The position numbers and the translations under genes were made by a program. Below are positions 45,185-56,732 of a stretch of 64,000 nt of DNA, one piece after another. The DNA is from Lantana camara (lineage: Eukaryota > Streptophyta > Magnoliopsida > Lamiales > Verbenaceae), in contig CM074858.1 of the NCBI GenBank assembly GCA_037501455.1, forward strand, positions 36,515,001 to 36,579,000. Direction: 5' to 3'. Within the stretch, counting starts at the first letter, position 1, and the number at the start of each line of letters is the position of its first letter. The notes under the pieces are model-generated. The model had not been told where the DNA came from. It made no database searches and worked only from the letters and a program-made list of their open reading frames with translations.

Positions 45185-48100
45185 TGTAACATCCCGCTCG
45201 TCCGATTTATAAGGTAGGCCACGTTTCAACCTTTTAATGTATTTAATTGTGTGATTTTATATTTTTCGTGGCCCTATTTTGAACTCTTTTAAGAGTTTAG
45301 GGGCATTTTTGTAATTTTCTCTTTTTAGGGGTTTTTCGGTCATTTATTGTTCGAACGAGATTTTGACCATTTTGACCCCTTCAACGCGTTCGAGGCATCG
45401 AGACGAGTCCCTAGACTCTGAGTTTGCCCTATTCTGACGTCGTTAGCCCTTCCTCCCGATAGTTTTCGCGTGCGAGGACCCGAGATATATACCCGGATTC
45501 TCGCTTTTCGTGCCAAAAACGTAGCAGACTCAGCTCTCTCTCTTCTCCCGCGATTTGGTCACTATTCACACACACTCACGGTGTGTTTTCACACACTACT
45601 CAAACTCGCTCGTTTCTCGACGGATTTCGACGAACCAATAGTCCATTTCGATGAGCTCGACGACGCGGTCACAACCGTACTAAGAACTCGGCCAACCGAC
45701 GAGCGACGGCGGAGATATCAGCCATTTTCAGGCGCGGCTGGAGAGAGGTGGCGGAGCCGCCACTTCGCCGCCCTTCCGCGGCGGCTTCCGGCGACCCTCC
45801 GGCAACATGCGCCCCACAGCCGGCAAGAGGAGGTCCCGGCGCGTTGAATGACATTGGCGGCGCGGCCAATGGCCGCCGGATGGCGGCGCGGCCAATGGCC
45901 GCCGGATGGCGGCGCGTGAAGCTCACGCCGCCGCCGCGTGAACAGTGTCACGGCGGCACTTCGGCGCCCTTTTTCGACGAAGGTTAGTGTTTTCCAAGGT
46001 TTTCCGACCTCCCGAGTCCATTTCCGGCATCGTTTTCACTGAATTTTGGCCGTAGTTGGTGGTTCCGGGGAGGCGTACGGCGGCAGAAACTTCGGAGCTC
46101 AACGAGGGCCTTTTCCGGCCATGTTTTGGCCTCGGGCCCTTCACGAAAGTTGTTCGGAACGACGAGAACTAGTGGCCCGTGATAACACGACTCTTGATTC
46201 AACCGATTGGTGGCGTTTCGCGGTGGTGCAACGGCGGTTCGCGGTGGCGGAGGTCTCCGGGGATTTTGCCGGCGAGAAAGCTTAGGGCTTTCGTAAAGCT
46301 CGTCACGGGTAAGCCGATGCCTCTTTCGGATCTCATTTTGGTTCACCGGTTTGAAAGTAATTGAAGTTTGAAGATTTTAGGGTTTTCGTATTGTTGGACC
46401 TGAAATTGGAGACAATTGGCTTGGAATTTGCAGAAATTGATCGAGGAATTGGATTGAGCACGAGGAATCCTTGCACGGGTGATTTTTCGGGATTTTTCCG
46501 GCACGTTCCGGCGGCGGCCGAACGGCGGCCGACCAATATTCCGGCGGCTCCGGCGGCGGCGTTCCGGCGGGCTTCGGACAGCTCGTCCACCTCGTTGTGG
46601 TGAGTCAATCACCACTTTTCGTTCGTCAATCGGACACTCGTTTTTTTTTCTGTGAATTTATTTGTATAATTGTGATTATTTAATTATTGTTTCTAATTGT
46701 GATTTTAATGCGATATACTTGACTTGCCGATCGAATTGTACTTCGATGTATATGAAATGATTGTATGAAATATAATTTGATATATTTGAACGTCTTGATT
46801 TGCAATTTGATTCTGGTTTGTTGAATTTGTTAATTGTTTAATTTAAGAGGGGGTGTTTGTGTAATTTCTGGAAAAGTATGAATTGTTTAATTTGAATTGG
46901 TAAACCTTAGTAATTAAATCTAATATGTAAAATATAAATTGTATGAATTGAGTAAGGTTAGAATTTGATTTGTAACCTCGTGAAATTTGTATGAATTAGG
47001 AAGCATGCTATTATGAATTATTTGATTTATTAATATGTGTCAATTGTATGAAAGGTGCTACGCGAATTTGCATGAAAGGAATTAAGTAAACTTTGTTAAT
47101 TAAATTTGTTATACAATCCACGAATTGTTTGTGTGATAAATGAATAATATGATTTGATTAAATTATGTAACGTTTCTTCTGCAAATTATTGCTAGGCATT
47201 TGATCCCTGTTTGTGTGATTGCATTTGCCGTGCGTCTCTTTGGGGTTGTTTAAGTCTGGGTCTGAGTCATGTGTTGTGTTTTGTGTGTCCAGTTGGTACA
47301 GGTGCACCCGGGGTGGTGACAAGTGAGTCGTGCAGGTTCCGGGGTGAACCATCTGCTGTGTCTTCGGCTGTGTTTGGTGCCAGGTGAGGTTAGGATATAG
47401 TTATACCCTATTGCAACGTGCTCGTTTTCGAATGCATGCGGTTTATAAGCCTTATATATATGTAGATATGTGTGAAGTACGTATTTTGCTGGTTTTGTCA
47501 TATGATTTGATTTGAAAAGTACGAATCGCTATGTGTGAGCGTACGTATGTTTTGTCTCAGTTCTGTTATGATTTCGAGGTCAGTGTGTGTGATATGTACG
47601 TGTGATATGATAAGCACGATATGCATGAGATATGTTCGTCTGTGTGTGTGTGCGAGTATAAGTTTCGTCTGGTAAGTGTGATAAGTTTAGGCTTTGTTTC
47701 GTTTGTATCGGATTCAAGCAAGTCTCCGATTTTCTGTTGGTTTTGATCTGTTTGGGCCCCGGAGTTGTGGGTAAGGGAGACCCGGGATGACCGTCGGGGT
47801 CGCCGGTTACGACCCCTGTGCACTTCTCCACCAAGGGGAGACTTAGTTCTCCTATGCCGACGGAGCGCATTTTGGCTGGCCGTCGAAGGAACCGGGCGGG
47901 ATCCTCCGGTTCACATGTTTCGTTCTGTGGTGGGTTGAGAGGGGCACCTCTCTTCCCCAAACGGTGTGGAGGTGGGATTGATTTATGATTCGTTTTGTGT
48001 TTCGCTTCGTCTTTGTTCTGGAGTAAGTGTGTTCTGTCTGTCGGTCTGTCATAAGTTCGTGAAACGGGGGTAGATTGTTAAATTAAGATAAAAATTGATA

Positions 48101-48910
48101 TACTTTTAAGTTAATAAGATATACTCCGATATGTATGTTAAGTCTGCATGAATCTGGGTTGTGCCTTAAGAAACTTTTGATTTAAGATTTGTTTGGTCTG
48201 TCTGATAAGTCTCCCTATATGTATATTATCACGGGAAAATGTTTTGGCGTGCAAAAACTAACCCCGGGTTCACGAATGTCGCTTCTTCTTTGTGCTGTGC
48301 TCTATATATATGTATAGTGTGCATGTGTCAGCCCCTCGCTCAGTCTTTGGACTGACCCCTCCCCTTTTATGTTTTAGTTCGCAGGCTTTGCTTTGGAGGT
48401 CGTTGGAGTTCGTGCTAGGCGGCTGTGTGTCGGGTCTGTCGAGTCTGTGTCCGTCTGTTTAAGTTTATTAAGTTCTGGCTCTGGTTTATGAATTGTAAAT
48501 GTTATATAAGATATGTTTGTGCAGGTTTGCATTTATGATTTGAATTTATGGAATTCGGGACAGGTTAGGACAGGTGCTCGGATTAGTTGAACCCATTGTG
48601 AATATATGATTGCTCGGGATAGGTTAGGACAGGTTTGCTGGATTAGTCGAACCCGTTTAGTTGATTTTGATGTTTGTATGGTACTGTGTGTTTAAGGTAC
48701 GAAAGTTTTTGTAAGTTGGCATTTCGTACTACTTCCGCTATCATGTTTTACATATTTTCTTTTGTACAGGGTTAGACATCGCCTAGCTAGTGGGTGTGTT
48801 TTTGTTTGTCACCCGTTCATTGTGACTTGGTGCGTATGCGGACCTTCCATTTCGTACACCTGTCGGGTCATAGTGCGGGGGTGTGATGCCCCACCGCTTG
48901 GGGTGTTACA
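45185..48910 (+). repeat. 3' LTR of element X
   Basis: This is the partner of 40318-43984. It has extra sequence: a 26-bp tandem duplication at 45856-45907 (GGCGGCGCGGCCAATGGCCG core) and a G+C-rich segment near 46512-46568 absent from the 5' LTR. Donor-like GTG/GTGAGT is at 46600. Confidence 0.92.
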
Positions 48911-48915
48911 TGTAA

Positions 48916-49206
48916 CCAATGAGAATAATCGGACGCTCGAATTAGATTTGCTAGATGAGAAAAGAGATGCTGCTTTGGCTCGCATGCAAAAATACAAAGC
49001 GACCGTAGCCCACCAGCATAACAAGCGCGTCAGAGAGAGGACTTTCTAGTTAGGGGACTTGGTCCTCAAATAAGTTGAAGTCTCCAAACATGTAGGTAAG
49101 TTGGACACCAATTGGGAAGGCCCCTTCAAGGTCATTCAGGTACGAGCGAACAACACCTACCTGCTAGAGACTTTGCAAGGCGAGCATCTCCCTAGACCGT
49201 GGAAAT
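48916..49206 (+). pseudogene. Integrase C-terminal part of element Y, after X
   Basis: This continues the Y integrase beyond the nested X. The frame reads NENNRTLELDLLDEKRDAAL and QKYKATVAHQHNKRVRERTF. A TAG then precedes LGDLVLK, which is followed by another stop and VEVSKHVGKLDTNWEGPFKV and TYLLETLQGEHLPRPW. The GDLVL...GKL..NWEGPF pattern is the usual C-terminal DNA-binding module of Tat integrases. Removing X and one tgtaa restores the frame across the junction at 40317/48916, but the two later stops predate or are independent of X. Confidence 0.85.
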
Positions 49207-50047
49207 AAGTAAGCACAACAAAAAGTATTTTACCAATCATCACTTGTCTTTTACTTGCTGTTTCTTTATATCAATAATTAAATACTCAAATTGCATCAAA
49301 CGGATTCACGACCACTCAATGGGTCTTTAAATCACTACTATCTGAGTGTCGAAAATCCTCCATATTAAAAAGCCTAACGCTCATGAACGCGTAAATCCTA
49401 AGAATGAGTGTGTCGAAAAGGCGGGACGCTAAATACTTAGTTTACACCAACTAGATGCTGATCACACCAGTTCGCGCTCGTAAACCCCAATGACCCTCAT
49501 CCCCTTAAATATGAGTACACTCGTAAATAGCTAATGCTGGGCTCATCCTCTTATGGATACCTAAGTATAAAGCTAAAGTTACAGCTTCGCTCGCTCGCTT
49601 TAATCCCATACTTAGCAAATCCTACTGTTGATTTCTAAAGTTCTCTTAAGCCCCTGGAACGCTCAAGTTCTAAGTGGGTGGGATACGTTTAAGGCCAATC
49701 CTTAGCCAAATCTTACAGTTGATTCGAGCATGCTTATGAACTTGGCCAAGGAACCCCCATAGGAACGCCCTCGCGCCCATATTCCTGTTCACGCACACCT
49801 AAGTCCGTATCTCGAGGCTAGATGAGGGATACGGCCAGGGTACCCTCGAAACAAGCACCCTCGTGCCCGTACCTTCTTGTCGAAAATGTTCAAGCACCAA
49901 CAGAGCAAGAAGGCAATGCACAACATTGATACAGGAAGGAATTTAAGACTTCATTATCATAAAATAAAAGAGCGTCATAAAAAATGCAGAATGTAAATAC
50001 AAGGGATAAACGTTCTGAACAACAAGGGAAATAAGCGAAACAGAGTT
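49207..50047. other. Spacer between Y integrase and the antisense gene
   Basis: This 840-bp non-coding stretch has short clauses such as ctcgtaaaccccaatgacc and caccctcgtgcccgtacc in loose repetition. No frame, terminus or domain was recognised. It is probably the shared 3' untranslated region of the converging pol and antisense transcripts. Confidence 0.5.
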
Positions 50048-50904
50048 TCAGAGGGTGATCTTAGGGAGCATCTTGAAGGCCGCTTCCGGTTTCAGCAGTT
50101 GGCACATGAGAGTCTTGGGGCTCGGGAGGCGCGGTTGATAAGGCATCGGAGCAAGGACCTTTGAGGTTGAGGGTTGAGCATCACCTTGGTTTTCTGCTTC
50201 CGGAGCATCCTCATCGCCTTGGTCTTCGAGCATAACCAGCTTAGGCTCAGGGGGGTTCGCCTCCATGAATTCATTCTGGAGCGTAACGACCAAGTCATTG
50301 TACTCCGACTCCATCAAGTCTTCGCTCGGATCCCTATTCTGGTTGGGGATCTCTAAGTTCTCGTCGAGGTCTATGCGGAGACGAGGATCATTCCGTACGC
50401 TGGGCGGCACCTCTCCCAATTTGACCAGTTGGCCCACGGACCTCCAGAAGAACCGCTCGATGTTGGGGAAGCTATAGAGGTTAGCGGCAAAAGCAAAGGC
50501 CTTGGAGTGCACAAACTTGTGAAGTGTCTCCTGGGCCACCCTCGTTTCCAGGTCCGCAGTCTGGCTCCGGAGGTCAGCGAGCTCCTTCCTTATTACCTCA
50601 AACTCTCAGTTACGCTCGGTTAAGTGCTTACTCAACTCCTCATGGTCAGCCTTAGCTTGTTGTGCTCGTCCTTTAGCTCCTTGTGACGCTTGTCTAGTTG
50701 AAGCCATGCGTCCTCTAGGTTTTGAAGATCTGCCTTCACCTTGTCATTTTCAAGCTTGAGAGCGGAATGCTCCGCAGAGAGATTGTTGTAGTCCTCTTGC
50801 AGTTGGTCGTGGTCGGAGACGCACAACAGCTTCTTGTATTTGTCCTTGTGCTCGGAATAGATCTCGGCTCACCTCTCCAGGTTCTTGAGCCGGGGAATCA
50901 CCTC
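50048..50904 (-). pseudogene. Antisense accessory gene of Y, exon 3 (coiled coil)
   Basis: On the minus strand, after an acceptor-like GCACTCAG at 50905, the frame reads EVIPRLKNLER, an in-frame TGA, AEIYSEHKDKYKKLL, and then a long heptad-rich stretch (YNNLSAEHSALKLENDKV, LDKRHKELKDEHNKL). Near 50650 the frame shifts and the coil continues, with one TGA, through EFEVIRKELADLRSQ. The last frame (50539-50048) has KFVHSKAFAFAANLYSFPNI and an acidic tail. It looks like the coiled-coil C-terminal half typical of antisense ORF products in Tat elements. It is degraded. Confidence 0.65.
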
Positions 50905-50981
50905 CTGAGTGCGTCAAATGCGTTAAGCCTTTCCAGTTTGGAGAAAAGATAGAAGTGGTTTCATTAGAAATAGACACTCAC

Positions 50982-51613
50982 CGTCAAAAGAGCGTGGCAC
51001 GCATCCCCAGCAACCCGAGCGACACCGTGCTTGTTTAACTTCTCGTGGTCCCTAGAAAATTGGAGTCTGTACACGATCCCCGTGACCAAGTTATGGGTAG
51101 AAGGGCTGTTTTTCAGAAGTACTGGTCCTTCCCCCATCGAGCGCCGGTAACGCTCATCCCCCGTGCGTTCAAACTTCTAGAAGTCCTCTTCTTCTGAGGA
51201 CGAAGTGTCACCTTCCTCGCCCATCGGGACCACAACAACCTCCTTTCCTTTGCCAGAAATGGAGAGAGAGTCTGGCATCCTCTTCCTCTTTCGCGAGCGC
51301 TGAGCTCGCACCTCATCTACCAGCTAAGCCAGGGTCCCCGAGTGGTTAACACGTGGACCGTCTGACCCCTACGTACTGGGATCGGCCGGAACAATGGGAT
51401 CCTGAGCGTCATCCAACGTCATGTCTTCTATGTGAACCGCGGGGCCCCTCCCCCGACCGCCATCTCCTCTTTCGGACCCTCTCCGGGAACCTTTGCCTCC
51501 TCGGGGGGCATTCGTGGGCTGTAATGGGGGCTGCTGCTGACCACCCGCCCTGCGAGCGCGCATCATTGTTGCTATGCTGTCTATGTTTGAACCTGCCATA
51601 AGTATGTCCACGC
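50982..51613 (-). pseudogene. Antisense accessory gene of Y, exon 2
   Basis: The exon begins after an acceptor-like TTTGTTTGTAG (minus, 51614) and ends at a donor-like ACG/GTGAGT (50982/50981). The frame reads VDILMAGSNIDSIATMMRA, a glycine/arginine-rich stretch, HIEDMTLDDAQDP, RSRKRKRMPDS (a likely nuclear localisation signal) and SSSEEEDF, interrupted by three TAG codons. It joins exon 1 in matching phase (G + GC = Gly) and exon 3 in phase 0. No other domain is recognised. Confidence 0.62.
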
Positions 51614-51770
51614 CTACAAACAAAGGGGTGTTTAGAGCGTCAGATCTCATATTCAAAATACTTAAAAAGGAAAGAGAAAGGAGAGATGGTAGCAGCAACA
51701 AGCAGGAGGTATTCCAGAGAGTTAGCATTTCTATCTTAAATGTTAGCAGAGTTAGATCCCAGAGTCTAAC

Positions 51771-52917
51771 CGTCCATATTCATTATTCCGGTGGGTGGAC
51801 GAGACACCATCTCAGGAGGACTCACGAGCCCGTAGCGGAATAATACCCCCTCGTGCCTCATCAAAAGTTTGGCTTTTATTAACCACTTCTCATTCTTCAT
51901 CACGAGCGCCAAACTCCTTGCCCAGTGCTCAAACATTTTATCCCCGTGCCTCTGCTTCACAAGGGGCCCCTTGCCATATGTCATCCACTCTCGCGGAACT
52001 CTAAAGAACCCCCCGGGCGCCCCCACAAAGAAAATTTTCTCCTTCCAAATTTCCCCATATGATGTAGAAGGAGAATCTATCATTTTCAGGCCTGACTTGA
52101 GTTGCAAGTAATAGAAGCCATCCCTCGGAGATGAACACGGGGATTGTGATGCTTGTATCAGACTGTTGAAGTTGTCAATGGAGGGCTCATGACCTGTGGC
52201 CTTCATCAAAACTACAAAAGTGTTTAGAAGGGCAATCCCATTGGGCAAAATTTGAGATGGGCAGGGGTTGAGGATGTTGAGGATGTCAACAATCGAAGTG
52301 GGAATTGGAAACCTCAGGCCTCCGGCAAGAACAGCTGCGCTATACACAGTCATCATCCCTGCGGGTGGGTTGTTGGCATGCTCACGCTCCGTTGGAAGGC
52401 ATGTCGGATGCACCGCATTATCCCAATAAACCCTGGACTTCATATCCGCTAACTCTGCGAGCTTCAGGGTACTCTCAATCTCGTCTGGAGATCTGTCCGT
52501 TTGGTGGGGATTGTTTACCCTCACTTGCGTCAGGGGTTCCATCCCTTGTCGACGGTGCTTGCAGGGAGGCTCATCTCCTGCACCACGCCTGGAGGGCCCT
52601 TCTTCTCCTTGGGGTCCCACTATTGCCACCGTTACTTGGTGATCTTGTGGCCTAACAACACTATTTAACACTGGGAAAACCCTTTCCCCTTGCTGTTGCA
52701 TCCGGTGGGATAGGTCCATCTCCTCGAATAATTGATCCACTCCAACTGGATCGCGCTCGTTCATCCCCTGAACGGCCGGCCCCAATTCTTCATCCGCTGC
52801 ATCACCATGGATCTCTTGTACAGGGATGGTAACAGGTATCTCATCGTGAGGTGAAGAACTCCCTACAGACATCGCATCTATTTCCCTCACCATCTCCTCT
52901 ACTATATTCCCTGCCAT
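51771..52917 (-). CDS. Antisense accessory gene of Y, exon 1 (Transposase_28-like)
   Basis: A clean 382-codon minus-strand reading frame starts at ATG 52917. An acidic N-terminal third leads to a conserved domain with LPTEREHANNPPAGMMTVYS, GLRFPIPTSIVDILNILNPC, PNGIALLNTFVVLMKATG, GFYYLQLKSGLKMI and FFVGAPGGFFRVPREW. I recognise this as the plant 'putative gypsy type transposon' domain (Pfam Transposase_28), known from extra antisense ORFs of Tat-lineage elements. The role is unknown, and it is not a transposase in any shown sense. A donor-like GAC-G/GTTAG at 51770 allows splicing to exon 2 in phase. A TATA box lies 279 bp upstream. Exon 1 is intact although the later exons are broken. Confidence 0.75.
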
Positions 52918-53195
52918 TTTTGGACCTTGGTGTGGAGAATGGGGATTTCAGTTGCAGAGGAAGTCTGAAAGAAGATAAGAGAATCTTTGAGTATGAAGGA
53001 CTCCCTAAGGACCTCTCACTGGAAACGACACTCGAAACACAGCCTAAATCTAGGGTTAGTCTCAGAAGTTATGGAGGATTACCTAAGATTGAAGAAGGAA
53101 CCGACCGGAGGTCACAAGAATTTGCAGAAGTGATGAAGCTATTTCGCTTGAAGAAGACTCGGAAGCGTAAAAGGGTGAGAAGCCTTCCGGATCCC

Positions 53196-53203
53196 TATTT
53201 ATA
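53196..53203 (-). promoter_or_regulatory. TATA box for the antisense gene
   Basis: On the minus strand CCTATAAATAGGG is a strong TATA context, 279 bp upstream of the ATG at 52917 and inside Y before the 3' LTR. It suggests that the accessory gene has its own promoter independent of the LTR. Confidence 0.6.
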
Positions 53204-53474
53204 GGTAAAATTTTGGCATTAATTAGGGTTAGGGATTTGAAAAAGGCAATCATTTCCCGCCTTGGGATACTCCCACTTTTGGTAACCGCCCCACGCTTCC
53301 CGGAGTGCACGCGCCCACTCAGCTAGCCACATGCCCATTTCTCCCATCCACATTAAATGCGGATGAGACTTCATTTAATGAATGTCAGAACTTGTCTGTT
53401 ATTGAAGACAGACAATCACTTCCCCTCCTGACGCTTGACCCTCGAATATTCAAAAAGGCAAGGTCCGCCTCTTT

Positions 53475-53522
53475 AAATTCTACAGTACGCTCAAGCGCTA
53501 CTATAGAATTTGGGGGGCAAAA
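53475..53522 (+). other. Polypurine tract and stem-loop of Y
   Basis: AAATTCTACAGTA and TACTATAGAATTT (53475-53487, 53499-53511) pair with one wobble or mismatch around CGCTCAAGCGC. They run straight into TTTGGGGGGCAAAA and the 3' LTR at 53523. Confidence 0.8.
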
Positions 53523-54361
53523 TGATGAGGATAAAATACGGTCAGATCTACACTGTACACGTGTCCCCCATCCGCACCACCAGAGCTTGGACGCTCGCTT
53601 CACAGGGCTTGCGGGTCAACCCGGCCCATTCACTTGATGGTCAATTCAAATCCTTACGCCTCGGCCCACTACTCAAATGAGGGGTTCGGGCTATCAGAGT
53701 CAGGCGCTCGGGCCACCTTCTCTGAGGATCATCCCCCATAGGGAAATTCATCACGAGGGTACCTCTTTTATGGCGCTCGTCCATTTGGCCCTCGTTGGGT
53801 ATCGGCCAGAGAAGACCCTCCCGTGCACCCCTTCGAGCGTCATACACGCTCGGGTAAGATATGTCCCCTAAGAAGCATCCGTACTCCTACGTAGCAGATC
53901 CTGAACATCCCAGCGTAAGATGCTCGCCAACAACCTCTGACACAGTGGTAGTGCGCACCTTCCGTCGTCCACTTTTCAGAGTCATCCCTTTCATGCTGTC
54001 TCAGGTCGCTACGTGTTAGGGCAACATAGGTTTGGGACCACTCGGTCAAAATACCCAAAGCACCCTCCCCCTAACATATAAATAGGGAGAAGCCCTTGCT
54101 TTCTTCTCGAAGTCATCTCCTTCCCCAAGAATCCTCTGCATAAACTGGGCACACATTCCTTCATCCTCTCCCTCTATCGCATTCCAATCACCTCAGTTGC
54201 ACCTCTGTCCGCTTGCACTCTTGGTGTTATCCTAGCTGGAAGAACCCACACTCAAAAGGAAACCCAGTTCCTGAGGCACCTTGACTGTGATGGTCCTTCC
54301 CTTTTTAAACAAATCTTGAAAGTGTTGGTGTTCTAATTCCTTCCCAGTTTCCACACCATCA
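53523..54361 (+). repeat. 3' LTR of element Y
   Basis: This 839-bp LTR, TGATGAGG to CACCATCA, is followed by acatt (54362-54366), the same target duplication as around the solo LTR at 31973. It has a TATA box at 54076-54084. It keeps the short segment that the solo copy lost. Confidence 0.9.
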
Positions 54362-56058
54362 ACATTATAAGATATTTGTACATTTAAAAATAAAATTAAT
54401 AATATAAAAACAATTTTTACATCGTTTCACTTAAATTATTAATTCAAAAATATAAATAAAATTATTTTTCTGTATAAATATAAAATCATTGCTAATAAGT
54501 ATTACATAACGATTAATTATATTATAAAACTACATTTTTTTTTTGTATATATATATATATATATTTTTTTTTATAAAGATACATAATTAATAAAAATTTT
54601 CGCAGTTTTCATATTTTAAACTTAGCTCAGAAACTATTAACACTGTATACTCATTATCAAGTATTAAATTTATTAAAAATACTTATTATGTAAATTACTA
54701 TTGATAACTAATAAAATAGTATATTGACACTATATATATATATATGTTTGTTTGTGTGGAAACACTATATATATGTATGTATGTATATAAGTGAGTGTTT
54801 ATAATGCATGGATACAAATATGATACAACATATATTAGTTTTTAAATTTAACAAGTGAAAGACGTTTGTCAAGATGCCCAACCTTAATATGATAGAGCAC
54901 CATACGTTACAATAATATTAAGAATTGTTTGAGCATCATAAGAGTGGTAATTTAAACTTTTAAACTTTTTATTTATATATGTGGGAGTGTCTAATAGAAA
55001 ATTAAATTCCAATTGGGATCTCCTCACTATATTTAAAGTTAAAAGAATATTGATGTTCTAAATATTTTTATTCTAATTAATAATGTATAATTTGTATATT
55101 ATATACTTTAGTGTCTATTATTAACTTATAATTTGTATATTATATAATTTTTAAATAAATAAATATGTTGAAGGACCTACGGATTAACGTTATTAAAATC
55201 TAAATTTGAAGTTGAGGAAGATCAAACCATCAAAAGGGCGATCTTCTCGTTACGTAATTGATACTTTCACTATTAATGAACTTATATAATTGATAACCTA
55301 GTTTTTCTTTATTAGAAATAATCGTTTATTAAAAAACCATAAATTTTAATACGAAGATGACTTAAAACTATAATATATGTGTTGGTTTATTAAAAGATAT
55401 TTGAATCGAGATTTCTAATTAAATTTGACTGAAAAATGGAAAACCGACGGAAAACCAACGAAATTTTTATTTAATTGAAATTCCAATGGAAAACCGACAG
55501 GAAAATCCCGTCGTTTTTTTTTAAATTGAGGAATAAAAAAAACCGACGGGATTTTCCCATCGATTTTCCGTGGGAATTTTTATTTCATTGAAATTCCAAC
55601 AGAAAACTGACGGGAATATCCTATTGGTATTTTTTTTTTTAATTGAGGAATATAAAAACCGACGGGTAATTCCCGTCGATTTTCCGTTGGAATTTTTATT
55701 TCATTGAAATTCCAACGGAAAACCGACGGGAAAATCCCTTCGTTTTTTTTTAAATTGAGGAATAAAAAAACCGACGGGTAATTCCCGTCGGTTTTCCGTT
55801 GGATTTTTTATTTAATTGAAATTCCAACGGAAAACCGACGTCTTGGTGTAATTTTTTAAGAATGGCGCCAAAATTTCCGATGGAATTCCAACGGAAACCC
55901 AACGGAGTTCCGTTGGAATTTTTGGCTTGATTTTTTTGAAAATTCCACCAAATTTTCTGACGGAATTCCAACACCTTTTCTGTCGGAAATTCCAACGGGA
56001 TACCGACGGAATTTTCCATCGGTTTTTCCCGTCGGAATTCGGCTGGTTTTTTGTAGTG
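54362..56058. mobile_element. CACTA right half, second copy
   Basis: This repeats 32798-34553, from the Y target site to the CACTA 3' end TTTTTTGTAGTG, followed by tgg (56059-56061). The left half of the CACTA element is not present beside it. It keeps the subterminal CCGACGG-type repeats. Confidence 0.85.
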
Positions 56059-56061
56059 TGG

Positions 56062-56352
56062 AATCATGACAACGTATAAAATATTTTTCCCTATTTTATT
56101 AAATCTATTCCCTATATATAATATTATCCCTTTTGGGGAAAAACGTTCATACTACATTGTATTAGTATCCAAAATCATAAATTTACCCTGAAGTACTTAA
56201 TACTTCTTTTCTGGTAAATATTCTTGTCTTGCAAGTAAAATTATAGTTTTTCTTATGGGCCCGGTGGTCTTGGTAGAAATAGTAGTCCAGGAGGCACGGA
56301 CCGAGGGCTACTATTATACCAGTCGCCAACTAAATCTTGATGATGGTCTAAC
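56062..56352 (+). mobile_element. LTR W, middle part (right copy), up to the M insertion
   Basis: This repeats 34557-34847 and ends in taacc, the target duplicated by M. It resumes at 62278. Non-coding. Confidence 0.7.
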
Positions 56353-56732
56353 CTGTAACACCCGGAACGTCGAGATGCCACACCCCCGCACTATAGCTCA
56401 GTCCACATACGAAATGGATGATCCGTACATGAACCAAAACTATAGTGAACGGGTGACAATAAAAACTCAAAAGCTAGGCGGGTACCCTCAATTAATACTA
56501 ATAAACAATTTGGAGCAATAAAAGCGGAAGCAATAACATTCAATACTTATAGGTACCATATTTACATATTTACTAATAGATACCAACATTTACATATCAA
56601 TACAATATCGTATCCAACATGAATAAGGCATAATACAAAATATAAGAAGTATCAATACATGAACCGAAATATGAGGTGAAGTGCTAGACCCGAACAAAAG
56701 ACAAGCTAGACTCTATTTCCCGCCTAGCTTTA

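Larger units (their letters stand above)
40318..48910 (+). mobile_element. Element X: long-LTR, non-coding retrotransposon (LARD-like)
   Basis: This is a complete 8.6-kb insertion on the plus strand with target duplication tgtaa (40313-40317, 48911-48915). LTRs of 3667 and 3726 bp surround an interior of only 1.2 kb that has an iMet PBS, a long palindrome array, a stem-loop and a polypurine tract but no gag or pol. It fits the LARD concept, with an unusual ratio of LTR to interior. The LTRs are close in sequence, with more differences in the CpG-rich first third, so it is a young insertion. It must use proteins from another element. Confidence 0.92.
35326..54361 (+). mobile_element. Element Y: 5'-truncated Tat-lineage retrotransposon
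   Basis: This plus-strand Ty3/gypsy element has gag, PR, RT, RNase H, a second archaeal-type RNase H, INT, an antisense accessory gene and the 3' LTR (53523-54361). The extra RNase H, the antisense gene and the TTTGGGGGGCAAAATG polypurine border are hallmarks of the Tat lineage (Retand/Ogre-like). The 5' LTR, PBS and start of gag are missing; W sequence joins directly at 35325. X (40318-48910) is nested in integrase. Confidence 0.9.

Noticed and set aside
51771..52917. Host gene on the minus strand
   Set aside because: The domain is the one known from antisense ORFs of Tat elements, and its position between integrase and PPT is the standard place.
52851..53204. 117-codon plus-strand frame before the Y polypurine tract
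   Set aside because: It lies opposite the antisense gene leader and its TATA box and has no family resemblance.
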